From NCBI GenBank assembly GCA_030043175.1, contig JASHYD010000940.1:1-6160 (forward strand): 6,160 nt of DNA, given 5' to 3'. Source of the stretch: Xanthobacteraceae bacterium (lineage in GTDB: Bacteria; Pseudomonadota; Alphaproteobacteria; Rhizobiales; Xanthobacteraceae). Shown here piece after piece: positions 1 through 6,091 of the stretch. The translations under genes and the position numbers were made by a program. Each line of letters begins with the position of its first letter. The stretch's first letter is position 1. The notes under the pieces were generated by a model. It was not told the DNA's origin and ran no database searches. It worked only from the letters and a program-made list of their open reading frames with translations.

Positions 1-26
1 ACATGAGATCTTCCATTAGATCGAAT

Positions 27-245
27 TTAGTAACCTGGACAAGAAAAGACGGTGCTCATGTGGCCGCAGGCGCCCCAAACTTCGTCCGTGGGTGCGATTC
101 TCACGATTGGGGCCTGAGACCGCACATCCGAAAGTGTATAGCTGCGGGCCGTCGCTTGGCCGACGTCCTTCGCGAAGGCGCCAGCTGGGGCGACACATGC
201 CGTCAAGAGCGCAATAACGGTCACGATTTTGATTTTCGCGGTCAT
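27..245 (-). CDS. Small exported protein of unknown function (72 aa)
   Basis: The product is a 72-residue protein with an N-terminal export signal: lysines at positions 4 and 6, then a hydrophobic stretch from about residue 7 to 24. Two processing routes fit. Signal peptidase I could cut after AFA (residue 25), leaving about 47 residues. Alternatively LTAC at residues 14-17 matches a lipobox, which would make it a lipoprotein anchored through Cys17. The mature part has no recognised domain. Its C-terminal end carries two cysteines (about residues 60 and 69) in a GACGH...SCPGY context, which could form a disulfide in the periplasm. The start is well supported: AGGAGAG lies 5 bases before the ATG on the minus strand. 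It appears monocistronic, and no neighbour reveals its role. Small secreted proteins of this kind are common in Bradyrhizobium-like genomes, usually annotated as hypothetical. Existence of the gene is likely; function is unknown. Confidence 0.72.
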   Translation of the reverse strand: MTAKIKIVTVIALLTACVAPAGAFAKDVGQATARSYTLSDVRSQAPIVRIAPTDEVWGACGHMSTVFSCPGY

Positions 246-688
246 GATAACTCTCCTGGTTGGATAAGACGTCGCGCGTGAGGTTCGGGGTCGACCCGAG
301 CTGTCTTGGGGTATTCAGGGGTCAACCGACACGGCTAAAATGGTCCTGGAAGGTGGAAAGACTATTCTGGTAATTTCGAAAACGTCATTCGATAGGGCCA
401 AATAACGAAGGTGAGAGGTTGGGCGTGACACCAATGCATCGACCGAATTCACGCCAGGGGGCGACGTTGGCAACGCCCCAATGCCGATGAACTCGCTCTC
501 GAATCCCCGTCGTCACATTACAGAAATTAATGTGCACACAGTGATCAAGGCGGCTCTGGGAGCCTGCGATGACCATCATGTCGGCGGGCCGACCCAGAGC
601 AAACCGGCACCCGCACGGGCGATCCATCTCTCGATACATCGGATGCGATTGCAACGAGTTTGGGCAATGCAGGCGGCGTTGGGCTGTC
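246..688. other. Stretch without a recognisable gene
   Basis: No reading frame on either strand resembles a known family here. The minus-strand frames downstream of the cytochrome relic might be its decayed third haem domain, but no CxxCH motif is visible, so I do not extend the relic into them. The part next to position 245 must contain the promoter of the small exported-protein gene, but no convincing -35/-10 pair was found. No hairpin terminator or repeat stands out. Confidence 0.5.
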
Positions 689-1311
689 CGGTATTTTGTC
701 GAGGTCAAATAGATAAGCCACCAGTGTGTTGAGATCGTCGTGCTCATGTGTCGGTTGAGAAACGAACGACCTCCAACATCCGGTTGGCCATCGCACCCTG
801 GTCCGAGATGCCCGATTTACGGAAAGAACCAGCGGATCGAAGCCTATTTGCGTCAAGCCCGCCTTTGTAATGCCCCGCGCGACAGTCCCTCACGCCGGGC
901 GCCCTTCGGGTCAGCGCCTTGCCGCATGCCGATCGTCAGATTCCGCGGTGAATGGCATTCGCCGCACTGGGCGAGCCCATCGGTCAGATAACAGGCCGCG
1001 GTTCCAAGTTTCCGAGCAACCGTCGTAGGGCTTGATGGAATCGCCCGGACGGTATGCCTGCCTGAGATCATCCCTACCAGCGATGCCCTGCGCCTCCTAT
1101 CGCGCATGACGCCGGCCGGTGCGGCGCGATGAATTCAGCACGGGTCCAAGTGCCGATGCCGTTGTCTTTGTCTATTGAAATATTGGTCATGCGCCCAGCG
1201 CCGGCGGCATCATGCCCCCTCTCAAATCGGTCATGATCTATAGCGAACCAGAAACGATGCAGCAAAAGAGATAAGCGCGAACGCGGCCAGAACCAGTCCG
1301 ATCGCGCGCAT
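689..1311 (-). pseudogene. Relic of a multihaem cytochrome c gene (alcohol-dehydrogenase cytochrome-subunit type)
   Basis: Pieces of one cytochrome c protein appear in the right order on the minus strand but in different frames. At 1311-1234 there is a signal-peptide-like segment (MRAIGLVLAAFALISFAAS...) ending in a stop. At 1190-1128, TNISIDKDNGIGTWTRAEF matches the family pattern TNITPDxxTGIGxWTDxEF that follows haem 1. At 990-940, YLTDGLAQCGECHSPRN matches the second-haem block, including the CxxCH haem motif at 966-952. At 739-689, DDLNTLVAYLFDLDKIP matches the family's DDLxAxVAYLxxLPP helix. Directly before the haem block, a neighbouring frame reads TWNRG, the usual residues ahead of that block, which shows a local frameshift near 990-1000. 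The first haem motif is missing, so sequence there appears deleted. Intact relatives are membrane-anchored electron acceptors for periplasmic dehydrogenases. This copy cannot make a complete cytochrome. The partner dehydrogenase is not in the window. Confidence 0.75.
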
Positions 1312-1329
1312 TTTTCGAGTGGTGCATCA

Positions 1330-1552
1330 ACCGGTAGCTGCGGAGGGCACTCCGCTCATACGGCACCACTGTTCGATTCTGCTCGCTCCGGCCTCGAAGA
1401 TGGTAATTTTGTAGCGGCCCGCCGGCCAATCATCACGCTTTTGAGAAGTGGATCATCTGGCTATGACCGGCAAAATTGCTGGAAATGGCGGGCGCCAGCG
1501 AGAATACGGCCAGCGCCAGCCGGACCGGGCGCACGTGATAACGGAAAATCAA
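1330..1552 (-). pseudogene. Possible relic of a small exported-protein gene
   Basis: On the minus strand a TTG codon at 1552 has GGAGG seven bases upstream (1564-1560). An in-frame ATG two codons earlier is too close to that site. The frame runs 39 codons to TGA at 1433 and encodes a basic start followed by a hydrophobic stretch (LALAVFSLAPAIS), like a signal peptide. An adjacent frame then reads through DDWPAGRYKITIFEAGASR to a stop at 1327, just before the cytochrome relic. Together this suggests a short exported protein broken by a frameshift, perhaps once in an operon with the cytochrome. I do not recognise a family. It could also be chance coding in GC-rich DNA. Confidence 0.25.
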
Positions 1553-1779
1553 TAGCATTCCTCCGCCCAACTCGCGACGCTTACGGCCACCACGAACGCG
1601 AGTGGCGGGCACGAAAGTCCGACCCCGCTGATCATCGCCCGTCGTCGCACGACCATAGGCCGCGAGTTTTCCTAGGCGGCTCATGGCGAAACGGCAGACC
1701 AATTAACACGGCCGATAAAACGGCGGTAGCGAGAGTTCATCGTTCCTTGCTGACGAGTGGACTTCGAGCAGTGACGACG

Positions 1780-1920
1780 CATGTCAGCTTGTTTGCGGTT
1801 GCCGGCCCTGACAGCGGGCGCACTGCAGCTCGTTTTCGGTGCACTGACGGGAGCCATCGCCTCCCGCAATGGTAGTGGCACCATACGCGAGCCGCCGGTG
1901 ATCTCGTTTTGCCCGGCATG
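1780..1920 (+). pseudogene. Possible C-terminal relic of a Bcr/CflA-type drug-efflux transporter
   Basis: A plus-strand frame starting at the ATG at 1780 reads ALTAGALQLVFGALTGAIA, followed by a few residues around NGSG and a stop (TAA) about 46 codons in. The spacing of small residues, and the LQxxxGAL...A pattern, resemble the last-but-one transmembrane region of Bcr/CflA major-facilitator transporters (typically SALLGALQxxxGALAGAL). Only this piece is recognisable; upstream frames show no further transporter helices. The assignment rests on one short hydrophobic segment, so it is tentative. If right, it is a fossil tail of an inner-membrane efflux pump. Confidence 0.25.
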
Positions 1921-2034
1921 GCCGTAATCGAGGCCGAGTGAGATCGGCACAGCGTCCTCGGGCGGTCGCCGTGCCACGTGCTCGCCGGAAGAAAAAGTGA
2001 TGGCCTGACTGCCCGCAGAGATATGGACGGACCT

Positions 2035-2256
2035 ATGAATAGAAATAGAAACTATCGAAATAACTCGTTTCCAGATTGGTGTTTGAAGCTGCGGGATCTC
2101 GAAGGCTTGGCGATCTACGCTAAGGCCGCAGAGGCCGGCTCGTTCGCGAGACCTCGCCGGGCACATGCAGCCGGAGCCAACCAAGGAATGGGCCATTGCG
2201 AAGAAGGCGATCAAAGGTGAATCGAGGCCCGCTTTCGAGACCAATCGTTTAACAAT
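2035..2256 (+). pseudogene. Broken N-terminal fragment of a LysR-type regulator gene
   Basis: From the ATG at 2035 the plus-strand frame reaches DLEGLAIYAKAAEAGSFAR at about 2095-2151. This fits the first helices of a LysR winged helix-turn-helix (usual pattern DLxALxxFxxVAExxSFxxAA). After that the frame loses resemblance and stops at 2218-2220. An overlapping frame (about 2165-2256) reads AIAKKAIKGESRPAFETNRL, which loosely parallels the VSKAIxRLExRLGxxLFNR recognition-helix and wing region, pointing to a frameshift near 2152-2165. No effector-binding domain follows, although about 200 bases remain before the intact LysR gene. The fragment is distinct in sequence from that neighbour, so it is not a simple duplication of it. 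A functional product is unlikely. Confidence 0.42.
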
Positions 2257-2486
2257 GGTCGATCTGGACTCATTTCACGCGCCAATCGCCGTGCGGTTTT
2301 CCGGTCTTCCGCGCGCCGCGGGCTCGTCACGGCGCTCGACAGATATCGGGCGGCGCTCGCCTCACTCGGCGCGGTGGATGCTGGGGATGACGGCTGACTT
2401 GCCGGTCGCGGCGAAACGCATTATCTGACTGGCCCAAGCTACTCTGCCCGATGCCGAGTGGGCCGCAAGTTTTATGGATTTTTCGA

Positions 2487-3443
2487 ATGAGGGGAACTCA
2501 ATTTGCTGAGCTAAGCGCGTTCGTCGCGGTCGCAGAGCACCGCAATTTTACGAGGGCTGCAGCACAATTGGGAGTTTCGCCTTCGACGCTGAGCCAAGCG
2601 ATCCGCGCATTTGAGGAGCGGCTTGGCGTTCGCCTGCTCAACCGCACGACCCGGAGCGTGGCGTTGACCGAGGTTGGTGAACGCTTGCTGCTAGACGCAC
2701 AACCTGTCCTTGATGGCGTCGACAGGGCCATTGGGGCTGTCAACTCTTTTCGCGAGAAGCCGATCGGTACCCTGCGGCTCAGCGCGTCCCGGCCGGCCGC
2801 TGTGACGTTTGTGAGTCCTTTATTGCCACAATTCCTCGCGAAATTTCCGGAAATCAAGCTCGAAATGACGGCCGACGATACCCATAGCGATATCGTGAGC
2901 GGTCGGTTCGACGCCGGCATTCGGATCGGCGAACGCATCGCAAAAGACATGATTGCGGTCCGGCTGATCGATGAATTCCAGGTGTTGGCCGTCGCGTCCC
3001 CCGACTATCTCGCACGGCATCCGATTGCGCTAACGCCGGAGGACCTACATGGGCATAACTGCGTGCGGCTGCGTTGGGATTGGGACGGCTCCATTCAGCC
3101 CTGGATTTTTGAGAAGAGTGGCCGGCGGATGGAGGTACCGGCCGACGGTTCGCTCGTATTAAACGACTTGCATCTTGTGGTGAACGCGGTGCTGAATGGT
3201 ATCGGCGTCGGCTATATCGCCGAACCGCTGATCACCTCCCATATCGCTGATAGAAAGCTGGTCCCGCTACTTGGTGATTGGCGCGGACATCTATCAGGGG
3301 TCTTCCTCTATTATTCGAGCCGCCGTCAGATGCCCGGCCCGCTGCGCGCATTCATTGACTTTATGCGCGCAGAATTGGAGTTGTTTGATGGCGCTCGCAT
3401 CAACGCCCAAGGCCGAACGCAGATCTCGTCCGCCGCAATATGA
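2487..3443 (+). CDS. LysR-family transcriptional regulator
   Basis: This 318-residue protein has the usual LysR length and architecture. Residues about 5-64 form the DNA-binding winged helix-turn-helix: ELSAFVAVAEHRNFTRAA, then a recognition helix with SPSTLSQAIRAFEERLGVRLLNRTTR and the wing SVALTEVGERLL. A linker helix follows. A periplasmic-binding-protein-like effector domain runs from about residue 90 to 295 (IGTLRLSASRPAA..., FDAGIRIGERI, VLNGIGVGYIAEPLI). Such proteins act in the cytoplasm as tetramers, and the effector is not predictable here. An in-frame ATG at 2451 would add 12 residues. I prefer 2487 because it puts the first helix at the usual distance from the start, but neither has a good ribosome site. 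LysR regulators often control a divergent neighbour, but upstream there are only relics, so its target may be lost or elsewhere. The stop overlaps a downstream ATG (ATGA at 3440-3443). Confidence 0.93.
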   Translation: MRGTQFAELSAFVAVAEHRNFTRAAAQLGVSPSTLSQAIRAFEERLGVRLLNRTTRSVALTEVGERLLLDAQPVLDGVDRAIGAVNSFREKPIGTLRLSASRPAAVTFVSPLLPQFLAKFPEIKLEMTADDTHSDIVSGRFDAGIRIGERIAKDMIAVRLIDEFQVLAVASPDYLARHPIALTPEDLHGHNCVRLRWDWDGSIQPWIFEKSGRRMEVPADGSLVLNDLHLVVNAVLNGIGVGYIAEPLITSHIADRKLVPLLGDWRGHLSGVFLYYSSRRQMPGPLRAFIDFMRAELELFDGARINAQGRTQISSAAI

Positions 3444-3622
3444 CAGACTCTTGGCAGAGTGCTACCGAATCGCTTTCATCTCACGGCGACGATATTTTCC
3501 CGATGATTGCCGCCCTGAGGCTTCAGTAGCGGTTGGCCCGTCGGCCGTGGGCAATGCGCAAGGCCATCGAGATCGATAGCAATGAATTCCTGATGCGCTG
3601 GCGGCAAACCCACGCGTTCTAA
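3440..3622 (+). pseudogene. Tiny ORF coupled to the LysR gene, interrupted by an in-frame amber codon
   Basis: An ATG at 3440 overlaps the LysR stop codon by the ATGA arrangement typical of translational coupling. The frame encodes 29 residues (starting MTDSWQSATESLSS) to TAG at 3527-3529. The same frame then continues for 30 codons (including AMRKAIEIDSNEFLMRW) to TAA at 3620. One reading is a 60-codon gene remnant with a nonsense mutation; another is a chance frame. I recognise no family. The opposite strand has a competing open frame from GTG 3676 to about 3476, also unrecognised and without a ribosome site. Confidence 0.2.
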
Positions 3623-3682
3623 GCAACCTGTTAACTCAGAGACATACGGACGGGTCGGCCCTGCGAAACTCGTCACGCGGTG

Positions 3683-4651
3683 CTATTCGACCATATGAGC
3701 ACGCGACACGATCGTTGCGGGAAGAACGATTCCCAGCGCCCACGCGGCCTTCGCGTTGACGACAAGTTCAGGATCGCCCCCAGGCTCGATCGGTAAGTCG
3801 CGAGGTTTCGCTCCCATCAGGATTTTGTCGACATAGTCTGCGGCGCGCCGATAAAGAGCCGACAGGCTCGCGCCATAGGAGACGAGGCCACCGGCGTCGA
3901 CAAAATCCCGAAAGGTGTAGATGGCGGGCAAGCGATGCGTAGCTGCCAATTGAATGACAAGACGTTGATTGGTCTGAATCAGAGTGTCGCTGCCGACCAG
4001 CAGCGCGCCGACATCCCAAGAACGAGCCAGATCAAACGATCTTTCGATGTCGGCTGCCACACGTATATCGAGGACGCGCGGCTCGATCCCCAACGACCGC
4101 GCGGCGGCTTCGACCTCCTGCCATTCTGCCTGGCGCGATGGATTGGACAAGTTGGTGACGGCCGCTACCCGCGAGGTATCCGTTAGCATTTCCATAAGAA
4201 TTTCGAGCCGCTTGCGCTCCGCGCCGCGAGCCGAAGCGCCAAACCCCGTCATGTTTAGCGCTGGGCGATTGCGGCTGCGGGCAATCGCGAGAGGATCGCC
4301 AGCGGCAGCCATCACGAGAGGTATGGTCTCGGTGGCAGAGCGCGCGGCTAGCGCTGCGGGCGTTCCCCGCGTCACGATGACGTCGACTTGCAGGCTTGCC
4401 AATTCACTCGCCAGTTCCGCGAAACTCGCGTTGCGGCCACTCGCTGAGCGATATTCGAAGGTGAGGTTCTGCCCCTCGGCGTACCCGCGCTCGCGAAGGA
4501 GTTGGTAAAAGGCCGCAAAATTGACGTTACGCTCGCGCGGGGCTGTGTCCAGGAACCCGACACGATAGCGTCGGACGGGCGAGTCGGCCGACGCGGCCCT
4601 CGGCTGAGCAAGAAAGCCTGCTATTCCCGCTATGAAAGTGCGTCGCCTCAT
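3683..4651 (-). CDS. ABC-type periplasmic substrate-binding protein (ABC_sub_bind family)
   Basis: The 322-residue product has the size and organisation of the ABC_sub_bind (PF04392) family of periplasmic binding proteins. The N-terminus MRRRTFIAGIAGFLAQPRAASA is an export signal with a twin-arginine-like RRxFI motif and a likely cut after ASA (residue 22). The first lobe begins RYRVGFLDT. Family-typical segments follow: FYQLLRERGYAEGQNLTFEYR, DVIVTRGTPAALAARSATETIPLV, and the C-terminal block KPRDLPIE...ELVVNAKAAWALGI.LP. The frame is open upstream to 4843, but the extra 64 residues are unlike the family and precede the signal, so I place the start at 4651. The ribosome site is weak (GGGAT). 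No permease or ATPase gene lies beside it, making it an orphan receptor, as is common for this family in Bradyrhizobium-type genomes. The ligand is unknown. A TTGACA hexamer at 4690-4685 sits too close to the start to be a confident promoter. Confidence 0.9.
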   Translation of the reverse strand: MRRRTFIAGIAGFLAQPRAASADSPVRRYRVGFLDTAPRERNVNFAAFYQLLRERGYAEGQNLTFEYRSASGRNASFAELASELASLQVDVIVTRGTPAALAARSATETIPLVMAAAGDPLAIARSRNRPALNMTGFGASARGAERKRLEILMEMLTDTSRVAAVTNLSNPSRQAEWQEVEAAARSLGIEPRVLDIRVAADIERSFDLARSWDVGALLVGSDTLIQTNQRLVIQLAATHRLPAIYTFRDFVDAGGLVSYGASLSALYRRAADYVDKILMGAKPRDLPIEPGGDPELVVNAKAAWALGIVLPATIVSRAHMVE

Positions 4652-5006
4652 GCGCACATCCCGGATGAAAGTTGGCCCCAAAGCTGTCAAACAAGGGCAA
4701 AGAGATTGAGCGCAGATATTATCGAATGGAAGTCGTTCTGACGAGCTCTCGGAGCCGTCAAGAACGGTGCCGGTTGCTGGCCCGGTCGGCTCCGCTCGGG
4801 ACCTGCTCGCCCGATGGACGCCGGCTACAGGGCTACGTGCCACGTCGGCTGGCTGCTCAAATAAGATGGAATTCAGGCCTGACGGCAGAATTCAATCCTT
4901 GCCTCACCTGGTTGCGCATCCGCACGCTTCGCGTGCTGCCATCATTGATGACGGGCTGGGTCTGAGCCTCGGCCTCCGAAACATCAAATTGATGGAAAAA
5001 ACTGAC
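4652..5006. other. Intergenic region between two divergent units
   Basis: This region separates the minus-strand binding-protein gene from the plus-strand operon and should carry the promoter of the former. A GATAAT hexamer at 4723-4718 (minus) resembles a -10 box but lacks a good -35 partner. A short hairpin, GCACGC-TTC-GCGTGC, lies at 4922-4936, with no T-run after it. Open frames in both directions cross the region, but none resembles a known protein. Confidence 0.5.
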
Positions 5007-5035
5007 TTGACTGGTACCATCAAGTACCATATTTG
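5007..5035 (+). promoter_or_regulatory. Putative promoter of the ABM-like/DUF2141 operon
   Basis: TTGACT at 5007-5012 matches five of six bases of the -35 consensus. Seventeen bases later, TATTTG at 5030-5035 is a weaker -10 candidate (three of six). Transcription would start near 5042, about 65 bases before the first gene. The first GTAC palindrome fills the spacer, which is a typical position for a repressor site. The weak -10 keeps confidence moderate. Confidence 0.42.
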
Positions 5036-5060
5036 AGACGTTCGGTACTGCTAAGTACCA
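5012..5060. promoter_or_regulatory. Paired GTAC palindromes, putative repressor operator
   Basis: Two perfect inverted repeats of the form GGTAC-N6-GTACC lie at 5013-5028 and 5044-5059. The first extends to TGGTAC-N6-GTACCA; the second also contains GTACT-N4-AGTAC. The block AAGTACCA recurs at 5022 and 5053, so the copies also form a direct repeat with a 31-base period, about three helical turns. Half-sites within each palindrome are 11 bases apart, about one turn. All four half-sites would therefore face nearly the same side of the helix, as expected for two dimers of a regulator. The first site overlaps the -35/-10 spacer and the second lies just after the predicted start, which suggests repression. 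The regulator is unknown. HxlR- or TetR-type proteins use comparable short palindromes, but no such gene is present in the window. Confidence 0.6.
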
Positions 5061-5108
5061 CCGCACCCGCAGCATAGTGCTGCCCGTGCCACGGACAGGG
5101 AGGAATTT

Positions 5109-5657
5109 ATGATCAAGGGCTGCAATCGCGTGATCGCCGCCACCATCGGCGCTGTCACGTACGTTGCGTCGTCTACTCTATCCTTTGCTGAAGGACCTCT
5201 GCCTGGCCAGCCAGGATTTGGAAAACTTCTCGTCGAGGCCGCCCAATCATCGCCAGGCTGTCTTGGCGTCAAGCTAGGGCGGACCGAGAACGGCACGAGC
5301 GTGATCTTCGCGTGGTTCGAGAGCAAGCAGGCGCTCGTCGCGTGGTACAAATCGGACTTCCATCAATGGGCGATGAAGACGGCGTTCCCGAATCAAACTT
5401 TCGACCGCGAGCCACTGCCCGATGTGCCAGAGAACAGCGGGCCAATTCTCGCCCTTGTCACGTTGAAACTGGCCGATGCTCCACTGCAAGGCTCACCCAT
5501 TCCGATCGAGACGATCGGGATCGAACTCTACACGCCCCTGCCGGACGGCATCGCCGTCGGCGGGCGGTTCGCACCTCAATCCGTCAGCGTTCCTGGGCTG
5601 CGGCAAATCGATGTAAGGACGGCTGTGGGCAAGCGCGGTGAAGAGGTGCCAAGATGA
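5109..5657 (+). CDS. Exported protein with an ABM-like (antibiotic biosynthesis monooxygenase-type) domain
   Basis: The start is well defined: GGGAGGA ends 4 bases before the ATG. The 182-residue product opens with a signal peptide (hydrophobic residues about 8-25, likely cut after SFA at residue 27), so it should act outside the cytoplasm. Residues about 36-95 resemble the ABM ferredoxin-like fold: FGKLLVEAAQSSPGCLGVKLG, then TSVIFAWFESKQALVAWYKS with DFHQWAM after it. This has the family's strand-turn-strand and the W/H-containing helix that packs in the dimer. The remaining part (about 110-172) contains GIELYTPLPDGIAVGGRFAP and seems to be a conserved extension, not a second barrel that I can prove. 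ABM domains cover monooxygenases, haem-degrading enzymes and proteins with no known activity, so no reaction is assigned. A catalytic set cannot be read from the sequence. The stop overlaps the next start (ATGA), so the two products are probably made together. Confidence 0.82.
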   Translation: MIKGCNRVIAATIGAVTYVASSTLSFAEGPLPGQPGFGKLLVEAAQSSPGCLGVKLGRTENGTSVIFAWFESKQALVAWYKSDFHQWAMKTAFPNQTFDREPLPDVPENSGPILALVTLKLADAPLQGSPIPIETIGIELYTPLPDGIAVGGRFAPQSVSVPGLRQIDVRTAVGKRGEEVPR

Positions 5658-6079
5658 TTCGGAATTTGATTGTCGCCGCGAGCTTGTACATCATCGGGCT
5701 GAGTGTTGCGGGGGCCGCAGATCTCAAGGTCACCGTGAACGGCATCCGAAACGCGAGCGGTTCGGTTTCGGCCGGCATATATGACAGCGCGAGCAGCTTT
5801 CCAAAGCCGGCGGAGGCTGTTGTCGTATTCCGGATCAAAGCGAGGCAGGGAAGTGTCGGGTTCACCGTTAACGGTTTGGCACCTGGACATTATGCAGTCG
5901 TCGCTTATCACGATGAAAACGACAATGGGCGGCTTGATTTTGACCCGACCGGAGCTCCGGCGGAAGGCTACGGCGTGTCCAACGGTGCGCGCAATCCACA
6001 AGCGCCGCCCGAGTTTGCAAGGGCTGCCGTTGAGCTTGGGAACCAAAACGAAGCCGTCACCATAGAGATCGCCTACTGA
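5654..6079 (+). CDS. Exported DUF2141 family protein
   Basis: This 141-residue protein fits the DUF2141 family (PF09912) in length and pattern. Residues 1-21 are a signal peptide ending around VAGA, then the mature part begins near DLKVTVNGIRNASGSVSAGIYDS, a beta-strand pair typical of the family. The signature block is LAPGHYAVVAYHDENDNGRLD (about 75-95), followed by EGYGVSNGAR (about 104-113) and the final strands AAVELG...AVTIEIAY. The acidic HDENDNG loop looks like a possible metal- or calcium-binding turn, but this is inference. The family has no established function; members are exported, compact beta proteins. The ATG overlaps the previous stop by four bases, with GAGG at 5643-5646 seven bases upstream, so translation is coupled to the ABM-like gene. 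A hairpin follows the stop by 12 bases. Confidence 0.9.
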   Translation: MIRNLIVAASLYIIGLSVAGAADLKVTVNGIRNASGSVSAGIYDSASSFPKPAEAVVVFRIKARQGSVGFTVNGLAPGHYAVVAYHDENDNGRLDFDPTGAPAEGYGVSNGARNPQAPPEFARAAVELGNQNEAVTIEIAY

Positions 6080-6091
6080 TCGCACCCTACC

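Noticed and set aside
1441..1875. 144-codon open frame on the plus strand
   Set aside because: It is rich in Arg, Ala, Pro and Ser without any hydrophobic core or family pattern, typical of a chance frame in GC-rich DNA.
1681..2244. 187-codon open frame on the minus strand
   Set aside because: It has no recognisable domain, no ribosome site and low-complexity GC-driven composition, and it runs antisense to the LysR and transporter-like fragments.
2399..2427. TTGCCG-17-TATCTG promoter-like pair before the LysR gene
   Set aside because: Only four and three consensus bases match, which is expected often by chance in this DNA.
2498..2950. 150-codon open frame opposite the LysR gene
   Set aside because: It is an antisense shadow of the conserved LysR coding sequence.
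3447..3460. ACTCT-TGGC-AGAGT hairpin just after the LysR stop
   Set aside because: A 5-bp stem without a T-run is too weak to call a terminator.
3476..3676. 66-codon minus-strand frame with a GTG start just downstream of the binding-protein stop
   Set aside because: It has no Shine-Dalgarno site and no recognised motif, and it overlaps the amber-interrupted frame on the other strand; neither can be preferred from sequence alone.
3984..4508. 174-codon open frame opposite the binding-protein gene
   Set aside because: It is a Ser/Arg/Ala-rich antisense shadow of a clearly recognised gene.
4662..4690. TTGACA hexamer upstream of the binding-protein start on the minus strand
   Set aside because: The -10 position 17 bases on reads CATCCG, and transcription would begin almost at the start codon.
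4652..4843. Upstream extension of the binding-protein reading frame
   Set aside because: The additional 64 residues precede a complete signal peptide and do not resemble the family, so the start at 4651 is preferred.
4857..5075. 72-codon minus-strand frame crossing the operator region
   Set aside because: It has no family resemblance, and it overlaps a well-organised promoter/operator on the other strand.
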